The notes below the pieces were generated by a model. That model worked only from the letters and a program-made list of their open reading frames with translations, made no database searches and was not told the origin of the DNA. This document shows, piece by piece, positions 7,281-15,700 of a stretch of 64,000 nt of DNA (the first letter of the stretch is position 1; each line of letters begins with the position of its first letter). A program made the translations under genes and the position numbers. The stretch comes from Nonlabens spongiae. Its GTDB lineage: Bacteria > Bacteroidota > Bacteroidia > Flavobacteriales > Flavobacteriaceae. The stretch covers positions 3,286,501 through 3,350,500 of the forward strand of contig NZ_CP019344.1 in the NCBI RefSeq assembly GCF_002117125.1. Direction: 5' to 3'.

Positions 7281-7922
7281 ATGGCTAACTCAAACCAAAC
7301 TACCGTTAATTTTCAAACAATCTCACAATGGAACAATGAGCGTGGGTCTAAGACCTCACTCAAAAACATTTTGCAAAATGCAGGCAATCATTTTCAGTTT
7401 TCCTTTGGCGATGAATCTGTTGCTCAGGTTCATGTGTATTTGAGCTACGATTCAGATAGTCAAGACTTGAGTTTTCAGGTGATCCTAGCCGAACAGGATA
7501 CTAAGGAGAATACTCAAGCAGTAGCAATTGCAAGTGCTGGTCAAGCTAAACAGCAATTACCTAAACCAGCAAATGAAGTAGGCAGTAATCCTCATTTTAT
7601 AGATTATGCGACCGCATCGCAAAGAGTCGATGACTACATGAATGATGCTAAGCGTAACAAGTGGATTGATAACTTGTTTGATAATAATCTAGATGTGGTT
7701 CAAGCTTTTGTGGTAGATGCGACTGATTTTGAGCCAGGAGATGTTTATGACTGCTATTTAGGACTTAAAGACGCTAATAACTCCCAAGAAATTGATTTAA
7801 TCATATACAATACCTCTGATTCTGTTCTTGTGGGTGTCAGGGATATGACGCGTCCTATACCTCCCTATAAACCTATAGGAGGTTTGAGTAGAGATAAATT
7901 TGGAGCACTGGATAACATTTAA
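7281..7922 (+). CDS. Hypothetical protein preceding the two-component genes
   Basis: 213 residues, not recognised. There is no signal peptide or membrane segment. The N-terminal half is mixed alpha/beta and rich in Gln, Asn and Ser (NFQTISQWNNERGSKTSLKN, VHVYLSYDSDSQDLSFQVILAE). The C-terminal half includes VDDYMNDAKRNKWIDNLFDNNLDVVQAFVVDATDFEPGD-type segments and ends in a Pro-rich tail, RPIPPYKPIGGLSRDKFG. It probably acts in the cytoplasm. It lies 9 bp before a membrane protein gene that overlaps a histidine kinase gene, so it is likely the first gene of a four-gene signalling operon and may be its input or regulated product. The leader upstream is long and structured. Confidence 0.75.
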   Translation: MANSNQTTVNFQTISQWNNERGSKTSLKNILQNAGNHFQFSFGDESVAQVHVYLSYDSDSQDLSFQVILAEQDTKENTQAVAIASAGQAKQQLPKPANEVGSNPHFIDYATASQRVDDYMNDAKRNKWIDNLFDNNLDVVQAFVVDATDFEPGDVYDCYLGLKDANNSQEIDLIIYNTSDSVLVGVRDMTRPIPPYKPIGGLSRDKFGALDNI

Positions 7923-7931
7923 TATTCTTTC

Positions 7932-8555
7932 TTGATACTGGAATACCTAGCTGTTTATATCATACCTATTACACTCGTAATAGGTGTGTTCATGGGTATA
8001 TCAAATTTCAGAAATAGGGCTGGATATACTATTGTTCTATATTTGGGTCTATGCCTTTTGATAGATATTGCCTCTAGGGTAGTGGGTCAGCTGCAGATTA
8101 ACAATCTGATTTTATTTTCGTTTCTGAGCTTTTTTGAGATATTGATATTCTCTTATCTGTACTGGAGCAAATTGAAAAAATCTAGATGGCTGCAAATACT
8201 CACTGTGCTGGGGCTGACTTATCTCGTATATGAAGGGCTTACTCTTGATCAGTCCGATACTATCAATTATCAAACATATGCCAGAAATGTAAGTTCCCTG
8301 ATTATAGTCTTGTTAGTTCTCAAATATATCTTCAGTGAACTTAAGGCTGGATCTACTCTTAAGGGTGAAACCTTGCACTTCATACTCTTATCTTATTATT
8401 CTCTAGAATTTATGCTTTTGATACCTTTCAACTTTTTGATCAATTCTAGTGTTACGGCAATAATGTATATATGGGACGCTAGGATTTTACTTAATTTTAT
8501 CTTCTACGCTTACCTTACATTTTACCTATGGAGCAATGGAAAGACCCGGATATAA
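7932..8555 (+). CDS. Polytopic membrane protein coupled to histidine kinase
   Basis: 207 residues with about six or seven hydrophobic segments (from ILEYLAVYIIPITLVIGVFM to LLNFIFYAYLTFYLW) and only short loops. The start is a TTG at 7932, 9 bp after the preceding stop; no ATG at the correct end exists before the first helix. The 3' end overlaps the histidine kinase by 28 bp, so the products are probably made together. The kinase has only one membrane helix and no extracellular domain, so this protein is a plausible sensor partner. Similar membrane-protein/kinase/regulator trios are common in Bacteroidota from memory. No family name is assigned. Confidence 0.75.
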   Translation: MILEYLAVYIIPITLVIGVFMGISNFRNRAGYTIVLYLGLCLLIDIASRVVGQLQINNLILFSFLSFFEILIFSYLYWSKLKKSRWLQILTVLGLTYLVYEGLTLDQSDTINYQTYARNVSSLIIVLLVLKYIFSELKAGSTLKGETLHFILLSYYSLEFMLLIPFNFLINSSVTAIMYIWDARILLNFIFYAYLTFYLWSNGKTRI

Positions 8556-9289
8556 TATTGTTATGGATCCTATTGGGACTAGGATTTTTGACGATGTTGC
8601 TGGTCTTTATAATAGTCTTAACCCGTCTGATCATACGCAATGCGGTAGCTGCAAAGACTAAAGAAAATCAATTAAAATTGGCTAATCAGCAACAACTCAT
8701 ACAAGCATCCATCACTGCCCAAGAAAAGGAGCGAGGGCGACTGGCCGCTGACATACATGATGGTCTCATCAGCAAGCTGAATGGCCTTAAGTTACAAGCT
8801 GAGATTCAATACGCAGACACCGCCGTAGGTATAGTAGAGGGTCTTGACAGGTGCATAATGACAGCTAGACGCATCTCTCACGATTTGAGCCCACCATTGA
8901 TAGAACATTCTTCCATGGAAGACGTGATTGAAGAAGTAATAGAGCCTTATCGATCTTCCCTAGCGATTACTACGAGAATAGGAATGTTGAAAAACATTGA
9001 CTACTCCTCAGAAAAGAAGATTCAAGTGATGAGAATCATGGAGGAAGTAACGATGAATGTTCACAAACATGCAAATGCGTCAGAGCTTTATGTGCGATGG
9101 AGAGGCAATCCTACACACAGTCTACTTTATGTAAAGGATGATGGTGATGGCTTTGCAATGGATGAATCAAAAACTGGATTGGGTCTTCAAAATCTGGAAT
9201 CAAGAACTCAATTTCTGAACGGCCTGATTAAGATACATAGTACCCTTAATCATGGAACATCGATCCTTTTATGTTTTCCAAACAATTAA
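8528..9289 (+). CDS. Sensor histidine kinase, NarL/HisKA_3 type
   Basis: 253 residues. One membrane segment at about 9-33, a coiled linker (residues 44-70), the HisKA_3 dimerisation box ERGRLAADIHDGLISKLNGL with phospho-acceptor His77, and a HATPase_c domain with N-box TMNVHKHANASELYV and G-box DDGDGFAMDESKTGLGLQNL. There is almost no extracytoplasmic part, so the signal must come through the membrane or another protein, probably the overlapping polytopic protein. The partner regulator begins 2 bp after its stop. All key catalytic residues are visible, so it should be active. Confidence 0.93.
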   Translation: MEQWKDPDIILLWILLGLGFLTMLLVFIIVLTRLIIRNAVAAKTKENQLKLANQQQLIQASITAQEKERGRLAADIHDGLISKLNGLKLQAEIQYADTAVGIVEGLDRCIMTARRISHDLSPPLIEHSSMEDVIEEVIEPYRSSLAITTRIGMLKNIDYSSEKKIQVMRIMEEVTMNVHKHANASELYVRWRGNPTHSLLYVKDDGDGFAMDESKTGLGLQNLESRTQFLNGLIKIHSTLNHGTSILLCFPNN

Positions 9290-9291
9290 CT

Positions 9292-9975
9292 ATGAATAAT
9301 CTGACCATAAAACTAGGAATTGTAGATGATGAGACACTTATAGTTTCATTGCTGTCATCATATTTTGAAAAGCTGAATGATTTCAATGTTGTCCTCACGG
9401 CAGAGAGTGGTGAGCACCTGCTATCTCAACTAGAATCAGGACAAGAAAAGCCTGAAATTCTCTTGCTTGACATCAATATGGGAGGAATGAGTGGCATAGA
9501 GACTCTCAATCACTTGAGAAAAAAATATGATGACATACAGGTTATAGTGATGTCTTCCCATTATAAAAAGAATTTCACGGGATTCATGTTAAAAAACGGA
9601 GTGGCGGCCTTCATCCCCAAAGGTATTTCCCCACAAGCCCTTTCAGATATCATAAGGCATGTAAAAAACCACGATTACTATTTTTTGCCGGAACAAATGG
9701 AGGTCGTGCGCAAACAAATTTCAAGTAGATCACCTGAACCTATTCTAGATACAAAGAAAAGCTTGAGTGAACGTGAGATTGACGTATTACAACTCATCTG
9801 CCAGCAAAAAACCTCACAAGAGATATCTGAAAAACTGCATGTCACAAAGAGTACCGTAGAGGGACATAAACGCAGCATATTTGCTAAAACCAATACTAAG
9901 AACATTGCCGGGCTGGTGATCTTTGCGGTTCAGAATGAAATAGTTGATATCAACAACCTCAACGTAGAATTTTGA
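9292..9975 (+). CDS. LuxR/NarL-family response regulator
   Basis: 227 residues from MNNLTIKLGIVDDE. The receiver domain has the acidic pair Asp12-Asp13, phospho-acceptor Asp60 in ILLLDINMGG, and the conserved Lys in FIPKGISP. The C-terminal LuxR helix-turn-helix runs LSEREIDVLQLICQQKTSQEISEKLHVTKSTVEGH. The start at 9292 lies 2 bp after the kinase stop; an ATG at 9271 would add seven residues inside the kinase gene and is less likely. It should bind DNA when phosphorylated by the preceding kinase. Possible targets are its own operon and the next three-gene module, whose upstream hairpin resembles that of this operon. Confidence 0.93.
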   Translation: MNNLTIKLGIVDDETLIVSLLSSYFEKLNDFNVVLTAESGEHLLSQLESGQEKPEILLLDINMGGMSGIETLNHLRKKYDDIQVIVMSSHYKKNFTGFMLKNGVAAFIPKGISPQALSDIIRHVKNHDYYFLPEQMEVVRKQISSRSPEPILDTKKSLSEREIDVLQLICQQKTSQEISEKLHVTKSTVEGHKRSIFAKTNTKNIAGLVIFAVQNEIVDINNLNVEF

Positions 9976-10027
9976 ACTTTCTCCCTAGAAAATATGTTTT
10001 TGATGTTTGGTGAGTTGGTAAATTTCT

Positions 10028-10042
10028 CGCTTTCGCGAAAGC
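10028..10042. repeat. Palindrome near-copy (15 of 16), site 3
   Basis: CGCTTTCGCGAAAGC followed by A instead of G. Intergenic, downstream of the response regulator. Confidence 0.9.
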
Positions 10043-10264
10043 AGAATAGTTCAAAGCTGTATCGTAAACTTTAAGGTTTTAATGTTAAGGGAAATACATC
10101 TTGAAATGGCTGTAAAGGTTTAGTCAAAAAGATTATGTCAACACTTATTTTCAATATAATTATATCTCCATAATCCTATTATTTCCAATAGATTACTATG
10201 TGTAAAGCGTTGATCCTAAATTTACTTTGACACCGGCAATTGAAGTAGGATATTAGCTAGTTAT

Positions 10265-10299
10265 AAATACCTGTTTTTAAAAAACAGGTATTTTTTTTT
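10265..10299 (+). terminator. Strong terminator-like hairpin
   Basis: AAATACCTGTTTTT pairs perfectly with AAAAACAGGTATTT and is followed by a long T-run. It could end the two-component operon, although it is 290 bp past the last stop, or act in a leader before the gene at 10529. A degenerate relative with a 14-bp insertion in the left arm lies at 7022-7055. Confidence 0.65.
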
Positions 10300-10528
10300 G
10301 GTCTTCTAGCTGAGATTAACTCTAGTTTTAACCATGCAATTAAATGATGTACAACAAAGTCCTTCTTCGTAATCCAACCAATATGTTGAGGGGCTTTTTT
10401 TGTCATCATCAAATGTTTATACGTTCTAGATTCCAAATATTGAACTTTAATCAAAGTACGGCAGTCCTGTAATTACCAGTAAAGCTCAAGTCGACCAAAG
10501 AGTAAAGCTAACTACTAATCTATATACT

Positions 10529-10893
10529 ATGTACACTTTAAACCTAACAAACAACTTTCCTGATACGATTACGATGTCGGGCAATGGAAGTATCAACAGC
10601 GGCGATTCAGGTTCAGTTGAAAAGCTAGGCAATTTATCAATTACAATTCCTGGGGTGGGAGAGGCTCGACTTTTTGATATGGGAGAGAAAAAACTTCCAG
10701 GTTATAGTTTTCCAAAAGAAACTTGGGGGTATTGCTTCGTTATCAAACCATTGAGACTTATTACCGCTATGAGGGTGGTGGAGAATTGACGTTGGTAATT
10801 GATCAATTTGGCTCCATAACCGTGAGCACAACAAATGGCAGTATGATAAATGTGAGCTTGCCTGAATTAACCATAGCAACATCAGATGGCTAA
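10529..10893 (+). pseudogene. Small beta-rich protein with apparent frameshift
   Basis: The frame opened by ATG 10529 (MYTLNLTNNFPDTITMSGNG) ends at 10789 after 86 residues, and its last 20 residues look unnatural. Shifting by one base at the GGGGG run (10725-10729) continues as VLLRYQTIETYYRYEGGGEL and goes on to GSMINVSLPELTIATSDG, stopping at 10893. The full product would be 121 residues, rich in Ser, Thr, Gly and beta-formers. That stop overlaps the next gene's ATG (10886) by 8 bp, as expected for a coupled operon, which supports the longer form. One missing G (five instead of six), a true mutation, or a programmed -1 shift would all explain it. Family not recognised. Confidence 0.7.
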
Positions 10894-11920
10894 AAGTTTA
10901 GACATAGGCCTTATGATGCCTTATTCCTCTATTTATCCCATGGGGAAATTATTCAAAAATGGCTTGATTGAGATTTTGGATCACCATAAAGATGAAATAG
11001 ACTATACGCTTCACCAAGAGTTTGTGGGACCTGCATCAATTGAGGAGGTGAATAAGGCAGATGATAAGCATGCATCGTACAACGATGTGGATATTGTCTC
11101 GGGAATCGTGAATTCGCGTACCGTTGCTGAAGCCTCAGCGTCGTTCAAAAAAGGCACCCAATATCATTTCGCAAATTTAGGCGAGCATTTATATGATCAA
11201 AAAAGGCTACCTGACCATGTAGCTATTGAAAGCCGTTCCATTTGGAAGGAGGTTTATGCGCTAACTAACTATGCTTACAACAGTATCTCTAAAAATGGAG
11301 CATATGCAGCATCCTTCTATGACACGGGATATGCCTATGCGCAAATGGTGGATGTTGCTCTTAAGGATAATGGGAAAAAGGATTTTCTGCCTGTCTTAGT
11401 GTCTCAAATCCCACCACCTGGACAGCCTTCAAATGTAGAAGAGGTTGTTGATCGTATTGAACGACTCATGCCTGATTGGATTTTTGCTGCTTTTTGTGGT
11501 AGTGAAGCAACTAGGTTTTTGAAAGCTTTCTACAAAAAGGGATTGCACAAAAAAATCAAGCTTTTAGGTCTCTCTTTCTTTTCTGAGAAGCTTCTCGAGC
11601 TGGACACAGATGAGGTTGCGGTTTTAAGTGTATTAGAAACTACCGAAGACTCACTCGATATCTCGGAATATAACAAAAACCACTTTTATAATCTGGGTAG
11701 AAATTCGGCAAGAAGTATTTTATTGCAAAATGGAATAGAAAGTCAAAACCAGAAAACTGGAATCGGTAAGTCCATATTCTCCTGTAAAATGAAAGATGCT
11801 GGTGGCCTTTATCTGGAAAAAGTGCAATCAGCTAAGCAAATCAAAATGAATAACAAGCACATTCAAGAAATTTTGAAACAGCCTGCTTCAGTCTGGCAAA
11901 ATCCTTACATGTGCATCTAA
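10886..11920 (+). CDS. Periplasmic-binding-protein-like protein without signal peptide
   Basis: 344 residues. The start MAKSLDIGLMMPYSSIYPMG goes straight into the first strand of a type I periplasmic-binding fold, as in branched-chain amino-acid receptors (Peripla_BP_6-like). Further supporting segments are DVDIVSGIVNSRTVAEAS, NGAYAASFYDTGYAYAQM, PDWIFAAFCGSEATRFLKAF and IKLLGLSFFSEKLLELD. There is no signal peptide, lipobox or membrane segment, and no transporter gene is nearby, so it probably acts in the cytoplasm or is exported by another route. It overlaps the small beta-rich gene by 8 bp and is followed 36 bp later by a tail-collar gene. Fold call is moderate; function unknown. Confidence 0.7.
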   Translation: MAKSLDIGLMMPYSSIYPMGKLFKNGLIEILDHHKDEIDYTLHQEFVGPASIEEVNKADDKHASYNDVDIVSGIVNSRTVAEASASFKKGTQYHFANLGEHLYDQKRLPDHVAIESRSIWKEVYALTNYAYNSISKNGAYAASFYDTGYAYAQMVDVALKDNGKKDFLPVLVSQIPPPGQPSNVEEVVDRIERLMPDWIFAAFCGSEATRFLKAFYKKGLHKKIKLLGLSFFSEKLLELDTDEVAVLSVLETTEDSLDISEYNKNHFYNLGRNSARSILLQNGIESQNQKTGIGKSIFSCKMKDAGGLYLEKVQSAKQIKMNNKHIQEILKQPASVWQNPYMCI

Positions 11921-11956
11921 AATTTTTCTTATTAACTAAATCTAAAAAATATTATT

Positions 11957-12553
11957 ATGAATGATTTTCTTGGTCAAATTATTATGTTCGGTGGCAATTT
12001 TGCCATCAGGGATTACGCCATTTGCGGCGGTCAGTTGATGTCCATCAGTTCTAACAGCGCTTTATTTTCGCTTTTGGGCACCACCTTTGGAGGTGATGGT
12101 CGTACAACCTTCGGTCTACCTGATTTAAGAGGGCGTTCACCTATCGGTGTAGGTCATGGCCCTGGACTTCAAAATTATGTTTGGGGTGAAAGAGGTGGTC
12201 TTGAATATGTTACGTTGAATCAATTGGAAATGCCCATTCACACGCATCAAGTTTTCGGTTCAGGCTCTCAAAGTTCTAACTTAGAGCTAAGCACAGATGA
12301 TGGGATACGCGATGTTCCAGTTGCAGGCGATGTTCCGGCAGTTGGTAATTACCCTGGAAGTTTAGGCCCTGAAAAAACAAAGAATTTTGGTCCAGCGACT
12401 AATGTTGTTGCCGGACAAGCCTTACCTGGGTTCAATCCTTCTAGTGTGCAGTTAGGTACAAGCGGTGGCAGTCAGAGTCATGAGAACCGTTCACCTTTCC
12501 TAGCGATTTACTTCTTGATTGCTTTAACAGGAGTTTATCCATCACGTAACTAA
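11957..12553 (+). CDS. Phage tail collar domain protein (MdpB-like)
   Basis: 198 residues. The N-terminal tail-collar domain (about 1-65) shows FLGQIIMFGGNFAIRDYAICGGQLMSISSN and TTFGLPDLRGRSPIG, the classic pattern of microcystin-dependent-protein-like and phage tail fibre proteins. The C-terminal part is Gly/Ser-rich and ends HENRSPFLAIYFLIALTGVYPSR, also typical. There is no signal peptide. Such single-domain collar proteins are common in bacteria outside prophages, and no capsid, sheath, baseplate or portal gene is present here. It closes the three-gene module, with a hairpin terminator downstream at 12577-12602. Confidence 0.9.
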   Translation: MNDFLGQIIMFGGNFAIRDYAICGGQLMSISSNSALFSLLGTTFGGDGRTTFGLPDLRGRSPIGVGHGPGLQNYVWGERGGLEYVTLNQLEMPIHTHQVFGSGSQSSNLELSTDDGIRDVPVAGDVPAVGNYPGSLGPEKTKNFGPATNVVAGQALPGFNPSSVQLGTSGGSQSHENRSPFLAIYFLIALTGVYPSRN

Positions 12554-12576
12554 AAGTTTATTCAACAATGCGTTTA

Positions 12577-12602
12577 AGCCCTACTTAAGTTCAAATAGGG
12601 CT
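12577..12602 (+). terminator. Hairpin after the tail-collar gene
   Basis: AGCCCTA (12577-12583) pairs with TAGGGCT (12596-12602) over a 12-nt loop, 24 bp after the stop. The T-run afterwards is weak. Confidence 0.5.
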
Positions 12603-12657
12603 AATTGCTTATATTTATTACTCTATAATAAAAGCTTTTATTTTAGTTACCTAATCC

Positions 12658-12673
12658 CGCTTTCGCGAAAGCG
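12658..12673. repeat. Palindrome CGCTTTCGCGAAAGCG, site 4
   Basis: Perfect copy in the intergenic space; flanking CC and GG extend the dyad to 18 bp. Confidence 0.95.
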
Positions 12674-12772
12674 GAATGTATAGGATACCGTCCTAATTTA
12701 ACATATCGTTATCCATCGAAATATTCTTCAATGATTAAACAAAACAATATTTGAAAGTGTTAAAAAATTACT

Positions 12773-15700
12773 ATGAAACAATTAATTACTTTTATTTCGG
12801 TAATAAGCATGCTTTTTGTAAGCGTAGATGCAAATTCACAAACCGTCTTTGACCTGAGTCCTGAAACAACTACCGATAATACGCCCACAAATGTTCAAGA
12901 AACGGTAGACGGCATTACCATGACAGTAAGTGCTATAACTACAAGTGGCCCTAATACTTTATTTATAGCATCGGCTCCATCTGGTTTTGGGACAGTTGGA
13001 TTGGCAGTCCATAGCTCGGCTTCTCAGGCAAGTAGAGAGACGATAGTCAGTTTTAGTTCATCGGTAGATGTTGCTTCTATAAATGTAGCTTCGGGTGCAT
13101 TAGGTAGTAGAACTTGGACTTTTACTCCTACTGGTGGCAGTAATTCTGCGGTGACAGAAACTAGAGCCTTTGACGGGAATCATCTAATCTCATTGAACTT
13201 TACAGGAATTACCGCGATCACAATTACTTCAAGTAGAGCTGGAGTTGATGCGGAACAGATTGGAGTTGATAAAGTGACCCTAGCGGCCCCTACCTGCAAC
13301 CTGTCTGCCAGCATAACTTCACTGACCAATGTAAATTGTAATGGTGACAGCACAGGATCACTGACCGTAACGGCTTCCAGCGGCACGGCAAACTATAATT
13401 ATTCATGGACTAGAAATGGCTCAAGTTATACTTCGGTTTCTGGTAGCTCTTCTAACTCAAATACAATTTCAAACCTTCCAGCAGGAGTCTATGAGGTTAC
13501 TGTTGAAGACAGCAATGGATGCACAGATACAACAAGTGCTACGATAACACAGCCTACTGCCCTTTCTGCGACCATTACTTCCCAGTTCAACGTAACCTGC
13601 AACGGAGGCAATGACGGTAGGATTACCATTTCACCCAGCGGAGGTACAAGTCCCTATTCTTATGAATGGAATGATAGTCAGACTACGGCAACCGCTTCAG
13701 GCCTCGCAGCAGGCGTTTATTCTGTTACGGTAACTGATGCGCTAGGCTGTCAAACAACTGCAAATAATATTACTGTGACCGAACCTATGGCCTTGTCAGC
13801 TACAGCAAGCGGAACTAATCCTACGACACCAGGTGGCATAGATGGTACGGTAACTGCGTCTGTGACAGGAGGGACAGGGCCCTTTACCTATTTGTGGAAC
13901 ATAGGTGCCACCACCGAAACAATTACCGGACTGGCTGCCGGCACCTACACAGTGACCGTAAGAGACAGGAATAATTGCCTCGCAGCAGATTCCAGCGTGA
14001 CATTGACTGATCCCAAAGAATTTTCAATCAACGACTCTTCAATAGCTGAAGGGAATTCAGGAACAAGTCCAATTACTTTTACGGTTAGTCTGAGCAGTCC
14101 AGCACCAGCTGGAGGAGCAACCGTAGATTATGCCACCAGCGATGATACTGCAACATCAGGATCTGATTATGTGCCTAGCAGTGGTACATTGAGCTTTTCA
14201 GTTGGAGAGACATCTAAAACTATTGATGTAAGCGCACTGGGAGATCTACGAGTTGAAGCAGATGAAACTTTCAATCTCACATTGAGTAATCCTACTGGGA
14301 CAAACGTGAATATAGGTGATGCAACAGGAACAGGTACGATCACGAACAATGACTCCGCCACGGTAACCATCGCAGATGTCAATGTGAACGAGGGATCAAG
14401 GACGGCTACGGTGCGTCTGGTATTGAACAACGCCGTACAGGGCGGCCTCAGTGTAGGTGTAAGCACCTCAGATGCCACGGCAACCGCTGGCCAGGACTAT
14501 ACCGCCGTAACCAGTGCTTCAGAGACCTTTGCGGGAACCGCTGGAGAAGAGGAGACCCTTACCGTCTCGATAACAAACGATGCGATCGTCGAGAATGATG
14601 AAACCATAAGTGTCGCCATGAGCAACCTGGTGCCCACCAACTCCGGTATCGACCCTGCAAACATCAATATTACGGATACGGCAACCATTACCGTATTTGA
14701 CAATGACACGGCCACGGTGACCATTGCAGACGTGAGCGGCAACGAGGATGATGGTGCCATTACCGTTACGGTAACGGTCGACAATGCGGTTGATGGTGGT
14801 TTCGACGTGAATGTCAATACTGCTGACGGTACGACCACCACAGCAAACAACGATTATTTTGCCGTGGTAAATCAAACCTTGAACTTTGCCGGCACTGCAG
14901 GAGAGAGCGAGACCTTTACCATTACCCCCATTGCAGATAGCAACATTGAGCAGAACGAGACCCTTACGGTAAGCATGTCAAGCCTGGTTCCGGTTACCGT
15001 ATCCAGTTCTGACATCAACATCACCGATACAGCCACGGTGACCATTCTCAACGATGATTTCGTTAACGGCCTCCAAGTAGCTGCAATGGATACGGTCTAC
15101 CTGATCGATTTTGACAACACGGTAGCTGGAGTAAACAATGGAGAATTTGAGGGCGGCGGCCTGAGTCCTAGTCCTGCATCTGGACAGCTGGACAGCAACG
15201 GTCTCAGGATTGAGGGTCTATCCGATGGGGATACCAGTTTTGGTGGCAGCCATGCCTCTGGAGACTTCACCCGAGGCGGCTCTACAGGTGGCGTCTCAAC
15301 CGGTGGGCTCTATGCCTTTGACGTTTCCAACGGAGGAACTTCAGACATAGCACTTGGCGTACAGCCAGTTGGTAGCGACTTCACTCCGGGAGCGATCATA
15401 CTGAAATTTGAGAACCGTACGGGAAGCACGATCACCGACCTGAACATCGCCTACGAGGTGTTGGTAAGAAACAATGAGGCGCGAGGAAACTCCATCACCT
15501 TTGAGACCGGTAGCGACTTCAACAACACCACGGCAGTAAACGGACTGGACTATGAGACTCCAGCCGCGACGGACGGAATCTTCAACACGAGCTGGAGACG
15601 AAGCCTCTTCCAGACCAATGTGAGCGTCAGCATCGCAGATGGTGCGGAGTACTACCTGAAGTGGAACAGCGACGATGCTACCGGAAGTGGTAACAGAGAC

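Larger units (their letters stand above)
9976..10528. other. 553-bp intergenic region between signalling and triad modules
   Basis: It holds palindrome site 3 and a strong hairpin at 10265-10293 followed by nine T. The rest is AT-rich with no credible coding frame; a 65-codon minus-strand frame over the hairpin is not supported by composition. The hairpin ends about 235 bp before the next ATG, close to the 226-228 bp between the related hairpin at 7022-7055 and the ATG at 7281. Confidence 0.6.

Noticed and set aside
11957..12553. Prophage or contractile-injection remnant
   Set aside because: Only a single collar-domain gene; no capsid, sheath, baseplate, integrase or lysis genes nearby.
14167..14875. 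Long open frames antisense to the adhesin
   Set aside because: Expected by-product of Val/Thr/Ala-rich repeats; the sense strand holds a clear T9SS protein.
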